Assembly (NCBI RefSeq): GCF_013184525.1
Contig: NZ_JAAOIZ010000004.1
Span: 372,001 to 436,000 of the forward strand
DNA length: 64,000 nt
Reading direction: 5' to 3'
Source of the DNA: Chryseobacterium sp. LAM-KRS1
Lineage (GTDB): Bacteria > Bacteroidota > Bacteroidia > Flavobacteriales > Weeksellaceae
Below, one piece after another: positions 17,298 through 26,962 of this stretch. Within the stretch, counting starts at the first letter, position 1. Each line of letters opens with the position of its first letter. The translations under genes were made by a program, and so were the position numbers. Below the pieces are notes generated by a model. That model worked only from the letters and a program-made list of their open reading frames with translations. It was not told the origin of the DNA and did no database searches.

Positions 17298-19745
17298 TTA
17301 GTCTTTTATATAAATCCGTTTCACCCGAGGCGAAATGGAGGTTAATACTTCGTAAGTGATGGTTTTGCAGTAATCTGCGAATTCTTTTAAACTTGGCTTT
17401 GCATTAAAAATAGTCACTGTATCACCTTCTTCTACATTAGGAATGTGATCTACATTGATCATCATCATATCCATACAGATACTTCCGATGATAGGAGCTA
17501 ATGTTTTGTGTATTCCTACATTACCTATCTGATTTCCGATTAGTCTTGGAATTCCATCCGCATACCCTACAGGTATAGTAGCTATTTTTGTACGGTGATC
17601 TGTTTTATATCTTCTGCTGTAGCCAATGGATTCTCCGTTTTCTACATTCGATATTTGAGAAATGACTGTTTTAAAACTAACCGTTGATTGCAGCTGTTTT
17701 TGTATTTCACTATTTGGTGATTCACCTAACATTCCGATCCCAATTCTTACCATATCATACTGGTATTCAGAATAGTTTGTTATTCCTGATGAATTCAGGA
17801 TGTGTCTTATCGGCTGATATCCCAACTTTTCGATCAGGTATCCGGAATTTTTTTCAAAAGTATCGAACTGGTTTAAAGTAAATTCTCTTTCATCCGGCAT
17901 ATCAGAAGAAGAAAGGTGCGTCATGATACTCTGAACCCGGACATTCATATTTTTTAAGTTTTCACTTAATTGATCCAGTTCTAAACCTTTAAAACCAAGA
18001 CGATGCATACCTGTTTCCAGTTTAATGTGAATAGGGAATTTTTGATCGTATCCTGATTTCTGAACCGCATCATTAAATAGTTCCAGCACCCTGAAGCTGT
18101 AAATTTCAGGTTCCAGGTTGTATTGTATGATAGCATCATAGCTATGCTGAGCTGCATTCATTACTACAATAGGAGTTGTAATTCCCTTTTTTCGGAGCTC
18201 TACTCCTTCATCAGTGTACGCTACACCAAGATAATCGATATGATGGTGCTGCAGAAATTCCGATATTTCATAGCTTCCTAATCCGTATGCATTTGCTTTT
18301 ACCATTGCCATTACTTTGGTTTCAGGTTTTAGCAGGGATTTGTGATAATTAATATTGTGAAGAATCGCATTTAAATTGATCTCAAGAACAGTATCATGTT
18401 TTCTGAGCTCAAGGATATCTTTAAGCCTTTCTATCTCGAATTTTCTCCCACCTTTTAACAGGATAATCTGATTTTCAATATCTGTAAGATGTTTGCTTTC
18501 AATTAATTCCTGAGTATTAATGAAAGTAAAAGTTTTAGATTTAAAAAGATGGCTGAATGCAGTAATTTCATTTCCGACAAGGAACAGAGAGTCAAAATTC
18601 TGTTCATTGACAAGTTCAGAAACTTCCTCATACAATTCTTGTGAATTCGAATTTACTCCTACAATATCTGTTAAAACCAAAGATTTTTTCGGCTTATTAT
18701 ATTCGTTCAGGAACTGCAGTGCAGTTTTCAGGGAATCAAGATCAAGATTAAAGGAATCGTTAATAATGATGTTATTTTTATTTCCCTCAATAGCTTCAAG
18801 CCTCATTTCAATAGTCTTCAAGGCATTGATCTTTTCGACAATTTTATTATTGTCGATATTCAACTCCTTTAAAACGGCAATAAGAGCCATGGCATTGGTT
18901 AAAGTGGCTTCATCCCTTTGGTGTACAGGAAAACTTATTTCTTCATTAAAGTACTGTACAATTATATTTTCTTCTCTTGAAATATTACTTTTAATAAATA
19001 CCTGATTATTATCTCTAAAGCCATAGGAAATCAATTTTTTAGAAGCGTATAATGTTTTTATTTTCTGATCAACAAGGGAATTGTCACCATTGTAAATGAT
19101 AACCCCGGAATCTTTAAAAAGTTTGATCTTTTCATTAATTAAGGCCTCTTCGGAATCGAAATTTGCAGCGTGAGCGGTTCCAATATGAGTAAGAAGTCCA
19201 ATTTCGGGGCTGAAAATATCCTCCAGTTTTTCCATTTCATGAGGTTTGGAAATTCCAACCTCAAAGATCCCAAGCTCATAGGAATTGTTGATCTGAAGTA
19301 AAGAAAGGGGAAGACCGATCTGTGAATTGAAGCTTTTAGGGCTTTTTACAGTGGAGAACTCATTCCAAAGACATTGATATAACCATTCTTTTAAAATAGT
19401 TTTCCCGTTACTTCCGGTAATTCCGATGGATTTCAGATGAGAATGTTCAAAATGATATTTGGCCAGCTTTTGAAGAAAGTCAACAGAATTGCTGACGATG
19501 ATCCATGTTATATTTTCAAACTGAGGATACTGATGTTCGGAAATAATAATTTTTATACCTCTGTCAATCGCCGATTCAATGAATTTTTCACCAGAATTTT
19601 TTTTGGTATTAATAGCTATAAATGCAGTGTTTTTAATGGAATAGATGATTCTGCTGTCAAAAGCAATATTTTTGATGATGGCATTACCATCTCCGATTAC
19701 TTTTGAATTGGTGATATGTGCAATTTGGTCTGCTGTATAGTTCAT
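17298..19745 (-). CDS. Bifunctional MurF ligase / alanine racemase
   Basis: 815 residues combining two enzymes. Residues 1-445 form MurF (UDP-MurNAc-tripeptide:D-Ala-D-Ala ligase) with the ATP loop GITGSNGKT (108-116). Residues 450-815 form an alanine racemase with PLP Lys483 in MVKANAYG and the C-terminal SICMDMMM segment. The fusion couples D-Ala formation with its use in cytoplasmic peptidoglycan precursor synthesis and is typical of Bacteroidetes. The MurF half is shorter and divergent compared with stand-alone MurF. It leads a tight unit with the patatin gene and ybeY. Confidence 0.93.
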   Translation of the reverse strand: MNYTADQIAHITNSKVIGDGNAIIKNIAFDSRIIYSIKNTAFIAINTKKNSGEKFIESAIDRGIKIIISEHQYPQFENITWIIVSNSVDFLQKLAKYHFEHSHLKSIGITGSNGKTILKEWLYQCLWNEFSTVKSPKSFNSQIGLPLSLLQINNSYELGIFEVGISKPHEMEKLEDIFSPEIGLLTHIGTAHAANFDSEEALINEKIKLFKDSGVIIYNGDNSLVDQKIKTLYASKKLISYGFRDNNQVFIKSNISREENIIVQYFNEEISFPVHQRDEATLTNAMALIAVLKELNIDNNKIVEKINALKTIEMRLEAIEGNKNNIIINDSFNLDLDSLKTALQFLNEYNKPKKSLVLTDIVGVNSNSQELYEEVSELVNEQNFDSLFLVGNEITAFSHLFKSKTFTFINTQELIESKHLTDIENQIILLKGGRKFEIERLKDILELRKHDTVLEINLNAILHNINYHKSLLKPETKVMAMVKANAYGLGSYEISEFLQHHHIDYLGVAYTDEGVELRKKGITTPIVVMNAAQHSYDAIIQYNLEPEIYSFRVLELFNDAVQKSGYDQKFPIHIKLETGMHRLGFKGLELDQLSENLKNMNVRVQSIMTHLSSSDMPDEREFTLNQFDTFEKNSGYLIEKLGYQPIRHILNSSGITNYSEYQYDMVRIGIGMLGESPNSEIQKQLQSTVSFKTVISQISNVENGESIGYSRRYKTDHRTKIATIPVGYADGIPRLIGNQIGNVGIHKTLAPIIGSICMDMMMINVDHIPNVEEGDTVTIFNAKPSLKEFADYCKTITYEVLTSISPRVKRIYIKD

Positions 19746-19930
19746 TGGTGCTCTTTCTTCTCTTTGTGAGGAAACTGCAAAGGTGTAAAATTACAAAATC
19801 AAAGAATCTGAAAATTGTAAAAAGGTTCCGGTAGGTTTATAAAACTACAAGAAAAGCCAATTTTACAATTCAACAGTTTAATGACTTTACAACATTGTCT
19901 TTTCAGCGTTTCCGCCAATATATATTTTAA

Positions 19931-20521
19931 TTATTTCTTCTTTTTTAACAGGACTTCATCAATAAAGACTCTTCTGCTTACCGCTTCGTAACTTTCCGTT
20001 TCTCCGAGCTCTACCAGATTATCTCCCTGAGATGTTCTCATCGAGTAATTGGCAAGATTCCCTGTTCTTTTGCAAATAGCATGAACTTTGGTTACATATT
20101 CCGCAGTTGCCATAAGATTAGGCATCGGCCCAAACGGACGTCCTAAAAAGTCCATATCCAATCCTGCAATAACAACTCTTATACCGCTATTTGCCAATTC
20201 ATTAGCAATTTCAACAATGCTTTCATCAAAAAATTGTGCTTCATCAATTCCCACCACATCACAATTAGAACCCAATAAGAGAATTTCGTTTGGGTTTTCT
20301 ACTGCTGTACTCCGAATTTTATTCTTATTATGTGAGACCACATCTTCTTCAGAATATCTTGTATCCGTTTTCGGTTTAAAAATTTCCACATTTTGCCCTG
20401 CCATTTCTGCTCTTCTCAGCCTTCTGATCAACTCTTCGGTTTTTCCGGAAAACATTGAGCCACAAATAACTTCCATCCAACCGCTTTGTTTGGAGTGATT
20501 AATTGTATTTTCTAAAAACAT
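19931..20521 (-). CDS. tdk: Thymidine kinase (TK1 type)
   Basis: 196 residues. It phosphorylates thymidine in the pyrimidine salvage pathway. The P-loop GSMFSGKT (21-28), the VVGIDEAQFF Walker-B segment (about 88-97) and the lasso region are present. Of the four zinc-binding cysteines of classical TK1, only one is visible (HAICKRTGN); the others are Thr or non-Cys (SRRVF in place of CxxC), so the zinc site appears lost. It is divergent from the acidic repeat protein gene. Confidence 0.93.
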   Translation of the reverse strand: MFLENTINHSKQSGWMEVICGSMFSGKTEELIRRLRRAEMAGQNVEIFKPKTDTRYSEEDVVSHNKNKIRSTAVENPNEILLLGSNCDVVGIDEAQFFDESIVEIANELANSGIRVVIAGLDMDFLGRPFGPMPNLMATAEYVTKVHAICKRTGNLANYSMRTSQGDNLVELGETESYEAVSRRVFIDEVLLKKKK

Positions 20522-20550
20522 TTGTTAAATTAGCCGTAATATTTTAACAT

Positions 20551-20558
20551 CAAAAGTA
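20551..20558 (-). promoter_or_regulatory. Bacteroidetes -7 box for tdk
   Basis: Minus strand TACTTTTG, 29 bases upstream of the tdk start in the 61-base divergent gap. Confidence 0.45.
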
Positions 20559-20582
20559 CGCAATTTTTAACAAGAATCTTAT

Positions 20583-21986
20583 ATGCAGAATATCCAAGAT
20601 TTAAAGGAAAAAATTTTTTTCGAATCCAAGAATATCATCGATATACTGGAAAAAATAAATAACGTGGATGAATTACTTTCCAAGCAGGATCTTGTGGATG
20701 AACTTGCTAATAGGATTTCTTTTTTAAGAATGGTAGAGAAAAATATTGAATATTTTATCCCCCATACTTCATCACAGAGTTCGGAAAGTCCAAACCATAC
20801 ATCTTCTGTGCAGAAAGAATTTGAAAATCAGGATTCAAATCACGAAGTGACGGAAGAGGAAGCGATTTTCAATAACGAGCTGAATGAAATTGATGAAAAT
20901 GAAGGGATGGAATATGATGATGATGAACAGGCGGATGAAAACGGGACTGAACAGGAGGAAATATTCAATAATCAATTGACAGAAATAGTTGAAAATGAAT
21001 ACCATGAAAATATGGTACATTTTGCTGAAGAAAAAGCTGCTGATCTTAAAGCGGAAGAATCGTTTGATGATCCGATAGAGGAAGAAGTAATTTTTACCAA
21101 CCAGCTGAATGAGATTAATGAATTTGAAAATGAGCCTTCTGATTATCAGGAATCTAGTAATAACTCCTTTGACGAAGAAGAAAATATTCAGAATAGCATA
21201 GAAAACGATGAAGCGACATACAGGGCAAAAGCTTTTATAAATGATACCAGCAATTTTTCTGAGGTGAATGAAAAAATCCCTAGTATTTTTGATACAGAGG
21301 TTTTGGAAGATGATGAAATGCTAATTGAAGAGGTTGATTCACAGTTTATTTCTTCTAATATTTCAATAGAGCAGGGAGAAATGGCAATGGAAACGTCTAA
21401 TGTTGAAAATATTGTTACAGAGATTAAAAATGACGCTCAGACCGAAGAAAAGAGGGAAGAACAAACAGCTTCAGAGGAAAATAACAAGAGAAAAATCGTT
21501 GATATAGATCATGGGCAGCATGAACCTGAAAAGGAAAGACATCCTTCTGATGAAAGTTTTGAAAATCTGGATGCCTATAATCAGGAGAAGAAAATCAAGC
21601 TTGCTAATATCAAGGGACTTAAATCCATTCAATCACTGTTTGATGATGACCCGTTAGAGAGGGAAATTTCGAAAGAAAAGACTGAAACAAACATCAAAGA
21701 AGAGAGTGGAAGTTTGCTTAAAACGAATATTCCAACGAATTTTATGGAGGCTGAGAAGTCAAAGCCTGAATTCAAATTGGATCTCAATGACAGAATTGCA
21801 TTTTCAAAAATGCTTTTTGACGGAAGCCAGTCCGAGCTTAATGAGGTAATTTCCGAATTGAACAGCTTCAGAACACTGGAAGAAGCAAAAGAGTATTTAA
21901 GTGATTTGTATTACTCCAAAAACTGGAGAAAAGTAGATGAATATGCCCAGAGGTTATGGGTACTGGTGGAAAATAAATTTTTATAA
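20583..21986 (+). CDS. Uncharacterised highly acidic repeat protein
   Basis: 467 residues, family not recognised. It has three parts. Residues 1-60 form a predicted coiled coil. Residues 90-330 are very acidic (Glu/Asp-rich) and contain three degenerate copies of the pattern EEExIFNNxLxEI, at about 97-108, 125-136 and 167-178. Residues 395-467 form an ordered, more conserved-looking C-terminal domain (ending WRKVDEYAQRLWVLVENKFL). There is no signal peptide or membrane segment, so it is probably cytoplasmic. It precedes rsmI by 8 bases, which suggests cotranscription with rsmI and the WG-repeat gene. Confidence 0.7.
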   Translation: MQNIQDLKEKIFFESKNIIDILEKINNVDELLSKQDLVDELANRISFLRMVEKNIEYFIPHTSSQSSESPNHTSSVQKEFENQDSNHEVTEEEAIFNNELNEIDENEGMEYDDDEQADENGTEQEEIFNNQLTEIVENEYHENMVHFAEEKAADLKAEESFDDPIEEEVIFTNQLNEINEFENEPSDYQESSNNSFDEEENIQNSIENDEATYRAKAFINDTSNFSEVNEKIPSIFDTEVLEDDEMLIEEVDSQFISSNISIEQGEMAMETSNVENIVTEIKNDAQTEEKREEQTASEENNKRKIVDIDHGQHEPEKERHPSDESFENLDAYNQEKKIKLANIKGLKSIQSLFDDDPLEREISKEKTETNIKEESGSLLKTNIPTNFMEAEKSKPEFKLDLNDRIAFSKMLFDGSQSELNEVISELNSFRTLEEAKEYLSDLYYSKNWRKVDEYAQRLWVLVENKFL

Positions 21987-21994
21987 TTCTAATT

Positions 21995-22669
21995 TTGAGC
22001 GGAACCCTATATTTTGTTCCTACGCCTGTAGGAAATTTGGAAGATATGACCTTCAGAGCAGTAAATGTACTGAAAGAAGTGGATTACATTTTATGTGAAG
22101 ATACAAGAACATCCGGTGTTCTTTTAAAACATTTTGAGATTTCTAAACCTTTAAAATCTTATCACCTGCATAATGAACATCAGGCAACAGAAAAGGTAAT
22201 TTCAGACCTTAAAAGTGGCCAGAATGTAGCCATAATTACTGATGCCGGTACACCCGGAATTTCTGATCCCGGATATTTATTGGGAAAAGCGGGAGCTGAT
22301 CATCATATTGAAATGATCTGTCTACCTGGTGCTACAGCATTTGTTCCTGCTCTTGTGGTATCCGGGCTCCCGAATAATGAATTTTTATTTGCCGGGTTTC
22401 TTCCCCAGAAAAAGGGCAGACAAACGAAGTTGAAGCAACTTGCTGAAGAGAAAAAGACAATCGTTTTATATGAGAGTCCTCACAAAATAAACACAACACT
22501 GGAACAGATCAAAGAGTTCTTTGGTGAGCATACAAAAGTAAGCCTGAGCCGGGAGATCTCCAAGAAATTTGAAGAGACTAAAAGAGGAACTATCAATGAA
22601 TTAATTGAATTTTCCAAAAGTAAAACTTTAAAAGGAGAAATTGTTCTTATCGTGAATAATTCTATTTAA
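21995..22669 (+). CDS. rsmI: 16S rRNA 2'-O-methyltransferase RsmI
   Basis: 224 residues; methylates the ribose of C1402 in 16S rRNA. The tetrapyrrole-methylase-type fold is clear from VPTPVGNLEDMT near the N-terminus, CEDTRTSG, and DAGTPGISDPG. The most plausible start is TTG at 21995, 8 bases after the previous stop; no ATG lies before the conserved N-terminus. It is slightly shorter than E. coli RsmI because the C-terminal extension is missing. Confidence 0.93.
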   Translation: MSGTLYFVPTPVGNLEDMTFRAVNVLKEVDYILCEDTRTSGVLLKHFEISKPLKSYHLHNEHQATEKVISDLKSGQNVAIITDAGTPGISDPGYLLGKAGADHHIEMICLPGATAFVPALVVSGLPNNEFLFAGFLPQKKGRQTKLKQLAEEKKTIVLYESPHKINTTLEQIKEFFGEHTKVSLSREISKKFEETKRGTINELIEFSKSKTLKGEIVLIVNNSI

Positions 22670-24142
22670 TTGAAAAAGCTATTTTTTATACTACTTTCAT
22701 CGGCTTGTATCGCGCAGCAAACCGATCAATATAAACAGATCTTATTATCAAAACAATTGGGTAAAGAAGTACGCCTTTACTCAAAAGGCTATGGAATAAT
22801 TTCTGAGGCAGGAAAATCAGGCATTATAGATTCCCTTGGAACTGTTACAGCCGCTTTCCCATATAAAAATGAGATCTCCAGGTTAGCCAGGGAAAGGTTT
22901 ATATTAAAGGTTAAAGAAGGTTCTTCCAATGGAAAAATGGCTTTAATTGATACCAAAGGAAACCAGCTGATCCCCCTGGATAATTTTAAATTCAGAACTT
23001 GGGAGAACAAAGAAAGGCTTATTTATTCTAAAGGCGGAAAGGACTGTCTTTATGATTACAACGGAAAACAGATCATCCCTTTTTCTGATAAAATTGAGTT
23101 TGCCAACGAAAAGAGACTTTTTGTAAAAACAGGAAAGGTATGGAAGATTTATGATTTCGATGGTCGCCTGGTTTCTGACAGGGAATTTGATGAAAATCTG
23201 CATTTTTACAAAGGAAGGGTGTATGTCATTACAGGATTCAGAAAAGGAGAGGTGATTGATGAGAATGGTAGGACAATAAGCTCTATTTCGGATCATTATA
23301 TTGATGGAATTGTTTCTTACCCTTTTATGGTGACCAAAAATATTCCCAAAGATAAATATGGAATTATAGATGCCCAGGAAAATGTTCTTGCGGAGGAAAT
23401 TTATGACCAGGCTTTTGTAGGAACTGAATACATTTACCTTAAAAAGGATGATAAAGTAAGCATCTTTTCTAAAAAAGAGAAAAAAGTATACTCAACGGAT
23501 TTTGAATATGTGAATCATTTATTCGGAGGTTTATTCAGGACTGTTCCTGAACATAAAAATCCTAAAGTTGCGGTAATTATGAGTAATGGTGAAATCGTAC
23601 TGCCACAAGAGTATGATGATGTGGATGCCTTGAAAATTGCGGGAGATCATTTTATGTATCTCCGGAAAAACAATACCGAAACACTTTTGGATAAAAATTT
23701 AAAAAATGTTTTGGAGGAGGGGTATGATATAGAAAAAATATTTGCCAATTATCTGATTGTTAAGAAAGATAATAAATTTTATAGATTTTCACCCAAAGAC
23801 AAGCAGTATAAAGAATTAGCAGATGTTGTTTCCATAAAACCTTTTGAAATTTTACCCGGATTGATCTACAAAAATAAAGAAGGTAAATACGGAATGCTTG
23901 ATGAAACCGGAAAAGAGGTAATTCCTGCCATCTACGACGATATGGTCACTTTTCTTTCTGCCAAAGAGATGGTTGTAAAAAAGAATGGTAAATTCGGTGT
24001 TACCAATCATAAGAATGAACCTCTTAAAGAGGTTGTATATGATAGCTATTCTTCTGATAGAAAAGGATTAAAACTTATCAAAGGAAAGAATTCCGAATAT
24101 TTGTATTTTACTCATTCAGAGGATAAAACTGCTTGGGATTAA
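22670..24142 (+). CDS. Secreted WG-repeat protein
   Basis: 490 residues starting with TTG immediately after the rsmI stop, so coupling is likely. An N-terminal export signal (MKKLFFILLSSACIAQQ) is followed by a series of WG-type beta repeats of about 30-50 residues, seen as recurring 'G-x-[ILM]-[ILD]-x-x-x-G-x-x-[IV]-[IVL]-P' patterns (for example KYGMLDETGKEVIPAIYDD). The location is periplasm or cell surface. The molecular role of WG repeats is generally unknown. The Cys in SSAC could be a weak lipobox, but cleavage after AQ is as likely. Confidence 0.75.
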   Translation: MKKLFFILLSSACIAQQTDQYKQILLSKQLGKEVRLYSKGYGIISEAGKSGIIDSLGTVTAAFPYKNEISRLARERFILKVKEGSSNGKMALIDTKGNQLIPLDNFKFRTWENKERLIYSKGGKDCLYDYNGKQIIPFSDKIEFANEKRLFVKTGKVWKIYDFDGRLVSDREFDENLHFYKGRVYVITGFRKGEVIDENGRTISSISDHYIDGIVSYPFMVTKNIPKDKYGIIDAQENVLAEEIYDQAFVGTEYIYLKKDDKVSIFSKKEKKVYSTDFEYVNHLFGGLFRTVPEHKNPKVAVIMSNGEIVLPQEYDDVDALKIAGDHFMYLRKNNTETLLDKNLKNVLEEGYDIEKIFANYLIVKKDNKFYRFSPKDKQYKELADVVSIKPFEILPGLIYKNKEGKYGMLDETGKEVIPAIYDDMVTFLSAKEMVVKKNGKFGVTNHKNEPLKEVVYDSYSSDRKGLKLIKGKNSEYLYFTHSEDKTAWD

Positions 24143-24217
24143 TTGCATACTAACCAAAAAGAACGGGAAATATTGAAGTAATTTGCAATTAATAATGCGT
24201 TGAATAACAAATTATAA

Positions 24218-24225
24218 TATCTTTG
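24218..24225 (+). promoter_or_regulatory. Bacteroidetes -7 box for fabG
   Basis: TATCTTTG, 85 bases before the fabG ATG, with a TTG at 24200-24202 (spacing 15, somewhat short). It implies a leader of about 80 bases. Confidence 0.5.
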
Positions 24226-24310
24226 CGGCTGTTTATTTACAAAAATAAATATCTTAAATTAGCCGTCAATCAACAGGTTAGAAAACAGAAAGAAAATAAT
24301 TGTCATAGAT

Positions 24311-25054
24311 ATGAAACTATTAGAAGGAAAGGTAGCGCTAATTACGGGAGCTACAAGAGGGATCGGAAAAGGAATTGCCGAAGTTTTTGCTCAACACGGA
24401 GCAAAAGTAGCATTTACTTATGCCGGTTCTGTAGACAAAGCAAAAGAATTGGAAGCAACTTTAAGTTCTGTAACTCAGATCAAAGGGTATCAATCAGACG
24501 CATCGGATTATGATGCTGCCCAAAAATTAGTGGACGATGTAATGGCTGATTTTGGTAACATCGATATTTTGGTCAACAATGCTGGGATCACCAGAGATAA
24601 TTTATTGCTGAGAATGTCTAAAGACGACTGGGATACCATTATCAAAGTAAACCTTGATTCTGTATTCAACCTTACAAAGGCGGTTATTAAGCCTATGATG
24701 AAAGCAAAAGCAGGATCTATTATCAATATGACTTCGGTAGTAGGAGTGAAAGGAAACGGAGGACAATCCAATTATGCTGCTTCAAAGGCAGGAGTGATTG
24801 GCTTTACAAAGTCTATTGCTTTGGAATTAGGTTCAAGAAACATTCGTTGCAATGCTATTGCTCCCGGATTTATCGAAACTGAAATGACGGCTTCGTTAGA
24901 TGAGAAAACCCTGAAAGCATGGAGAGACGGAATTCCAATGAAAAGAGGAGGACAGCCTAAGGATGTTGCTAATGCATGTGTATTTTTGGGGAGCGAAATG
25001 TCAACTTATATCACAGGACAAACCTTACATGTTGACGGAGGAATGCTGACATAG
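24311..25054 (+). CDS. fabG: 3-oxoacyl-[acyl-carrier-protein] reductase
   Basis: 247 residues of a classical SDR: TGATRGIG at 12-19, NNAG at about 89-92, catalytic Ser-Tyr-Lys in SIINMTSVVG and NYAASKAG, and the C-terminal GQTLHVDGGM typical of FabG. It catalyses the NADPH-dependent first reduction in each fatty acid elongation cycle. The gene has its own -7 box and a strong terminator. Assignment as FabG rather than another SDR rests on the LLLRMSKDDWD and GFIETEMT segments. Confidence 0.93.
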   Translation: MKLLEGKVALITGATRGIGKGIAEVFAQHGAKVAFTYAGSVDKAKELEATLSSVTQIKGYQSDASDYDAAQKLVDDVMADFGNIDILVNNAGITRDNLLLRMSKDDWDTIIKVNLDSVFNLTKAVIKPMMKAKAGSIINMTSVVGVKGNGGQSNYAASKAGVIGFTKSIALELGSRNIRCNAIAPGFIETEMTASLDEKTLKAWRDGIPMKRGGQPKDVANACVFLGSEMSTYITGQTLHVDGGMLT

Positions 25055-25075
25055 AAAAAACTTAATTAGAAATAT

Positions 25076-25103
25076 AAAGCCGGATCAACGATCCGGCTTT
25101 TTT
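25076..25103. terminator. Bidirectional terminator between fabG and guaC
   Basis: 11-bp perfect stem (25076-25086 with 25090-25100), loop AAC, then T-rich on the plus strand. It begins 21 bases after the fabG stop and ends before the guaC stop at 25107. Confidence 0.9.
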
Positions 25104-25106
25104 GTT

Positions 25107-26147
25107 TTAATCTTTAAATATCTGATTTTCCTGTTCCTGAACCCTGATGAAAGTGGTTCTTTTGGAAAGTTCTTTAAGTTTGGAAGCACCCACATAAGTA
25201 CATGTGGAGCGAACACCCCCTAAAATATCTTTTACTGTATCTGAAACGGGTCCCTTATAAGCTACTTTTACCGTCTTACCTTCCGAAGCCCGGTATTCAG
25301 CAACACCACCGGAATGCTTATCCATTGCTGTTTTTGAGCTCATCCCGTAAAAAAGCCGGTATTTCTTTCCATTTTCTTCAATCATCTCACCACCACTTTC
25401 ATCGTGACCGGCAAACATACCTCCCAACATAACGAAATCCGCACCGCCACCAAATGCTTTGGCAACATCTCCCGGTACTTTACATCCTCCATCGGCAATA
25501 ATATGGCCGCCTAATCCATGAGCTGCATCAGAACACTCAATAATCGCTGAAAGCTGAGGATATCCTACTCCTGTTTTTACACGGGTAGTACATACCGAAC
25601 CAGGTCCGATACCTACTTTAATGATATCTGCACCTACTAAAAGAAGCTCTTCAACCATTTCGCCCGTAACCACATTACCGGCCATAATGATTTTATCCGG
25701 GAAATTAGCCCTTGCTTGCTTTACAAAGCTTACGAAATGTTCAGAGTAACCATTGGCTACATCGATGCATAGAAACTCGATTTTTGGGTGCCTTTCGAGG
25801 ATTTGTTTTAGTTTCTCCTCGTCATTCTTACCTGTTCCGGTACTCAGAGCTATATATTGATGAATATTTTCCGGCTGGTTATGCAGGAATTCATCCCATT
25901 CCTGTATGGAATAATGTTTATGCACAGCCGTAATAATTTTATCTTTTGCCAATTCAACAGCCATTTCAAAAGTACCTACAGTGTCCATATTTGCTGCAAT
26001 GATAGGTGTTCCTTTCCACTTCTTTTTTGTATGGCGAAATGTGAATTCCCTTTCCAAATCAACCTCGGACCTTGATTTTAAAGTAGATCTTTTCGGGCGG
26101 AACATTACATCCTTGAACCCTAACTTTATGTCATATTCTATACGCAT
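25107..26147 (-). CDS. guaC: GMP reductase
   Basis: 346 residues closely matching GuaC in length and N-terminal sequence ([19 protein letters not shown]). It reductively deaminates GMP to IMP with NADPH. The catalytic Cys186 is in [11 protein letters not shown], and the AANMDTVGT segment lies at 51-59. The CBS domains of IMP dehydrogenase are absent, which separates it from GuaB. It is divergent from the Lgt-like gene across a 59-base gap. Confidence 0.95.
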   Translation of the reverse strand: MRIEYDIKLGFKDVMFRPKRSTLKSRSEVDLEREFTFRHTKKKWKGTPIIAANMDTVGTFEMAVELAKDKIITAVHKHYSIQEWDEFLHNQPENIHQYIALSTGTGKNDEEKLKQILERHPKIEFLCIDVANGYSEHFVSFVKQARANFPDKIIMAGNVVTGEMVEELLLVGADIIKVGIGPGSVCTTRVKTGVGYPQLSAIIECSDAAHGLGGHIIADGGCKVPGDVAKAFGGGADFVMLGGMFAGHDESGGEMIEENGKKYRLFYGMSSKTAMDKHSGGVAEYRASEGKTVKVAYKGPVSDTVKDILGGVRSTCTYVGASKLKELSKRTTFIRVQEQENQIFKD

Positions 26148-26193
26148 TGTGATTATTTAGAATATTAAAATTAGCAAATAATATTAAATATAG

Positions 26194-26201
26194 TATTTTT
26201 G
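26194..26201 (+). promoter_or_regulatory. Candidate -7 box for the Lgt-like/radical SAM operon
   Basis: TATTTTTG ends 5 bases before the ATG at 26207. If used, transcription would begin at or very near the start codon, giving a leaderless message. Only the -7 element is visible. Confidence 0.4.
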
Positions 26202-26206
26202 AAAGC

Positions 26207-26962
26207 ATGGATTTTCCTGTTACTTTTCAAATCTTTGGTAAAACAATGCTGGCGCATCCTCTTTTTGAAGCGTTGGGAATGTTCATGGGAATGCGTTATT
26301 ACTTTTACCTAAAAAGAAAATCCCCGGAAAAGTTATCCTTCAATGTTTCAGCGGCGATTCTCATCGGTGCTACTGCAGGAGCTTTGATCGGTTCAAAATT
26401 GATCGGGAATCTTGAAAATCCTTACAAGCTTTTTAATGACTTCAGCTTTAAAAATATATGGTCGAATAATACGATTGTCGGAGGACTTGCCTTTGGATTG
26501 ATAGGAGTGGAGCTCGCTAAGAAAATTGTGGGGCATAAGGAAAGTACGGGAGATTTGATTGTGTATCCTCTATTACTTGCCATCATCATTGGTAGGATAG
26601 GATGTTTTCTTACCGGAATCTATGAAGAAACATATGGTCTTCCTACAGGTTCTGTTTTTGGAATCCATCTGGGGGATGGGTATTTGCGACATCCCGTAGC
26701 GCTTTACGAGATCGCTTTCTTAATCAGCCTCTGGGTTGTTTTAAAGATTAAGCAAAGTACGGCGGAATATCCTTCCGGATATATTTTCCAGCTTTTTATG
26801 CTGAATTATTTCACATTCAGATTTTTCCTGGATTTTATTAAGCCGAGGGTTGAGCTGGTTGGAAACCTGGGAACAATTCAGATTGTGTGCATACTTGTAA
26901 TTATTTATTATATTTTTAAAATCAAGCAGACAAAAAGTGTAAATTCACATCAAAATATTTGA
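26207..26962 (+). CDS. Lgt-like (prolipoprotein diacylglyceryl transferase family) membrane protein, divergent
   Basis: 251 residues with about seven membrane helices. The family core is visible: GRIGCFLTG at 129-137 corresponds to the Lgt signature GRxGNFxNG, and RHPVALYE (161-168) to its RHPxQLYE segment. Several positions important in E. coli Lgt differ: the signature Asn is Cys133, and the HGG His is Val91 (IVGG). It is thus unlikely to be the housekeeping Lgt and may act on another lipid-linked substrate. It overlaps the next small gene by four bases (ATGA) and is followed closely by a Tes-like radical SAM enzyme. Confidence 0.8.
   Translation: MDFPVTFQIFGKTMLAHPLFEALGMFMGMRYYFYLKRKSPEKLSFNVSAAILIGATAGALIGSKLIGNLENPYKLFNDFSFKNIWSNNTIVGGLAFGLIGVELAKKIVGHKESTGDLIVYPLLLAIIIGRIGCFLTGIYEETYGLPTGSVFGIHLGDGYLRHPVALYEIAFLISLWVVLKIKQSTAEYPSGYIFQLFMLNYFTFRFFLDFIKPRVELVGNLGTIQIVCILVIIYYIFKIKQTKSVNSHQNI

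Noticed and set aside
24223..24513. A 96-codon plus-strand frame overlapping the start of fabG
   Set aside because: Out of frame with fabG, Arg/Ser/Lys-rich and without a motif; fabG explains the sequence.
26207..26962. Calling this gene the housekeeping lgt
   Set aside because: Key residues of the Lgt signature (Asn to Cys133, HGG His to Val91) are changed, and the context is a radical SAM operon.
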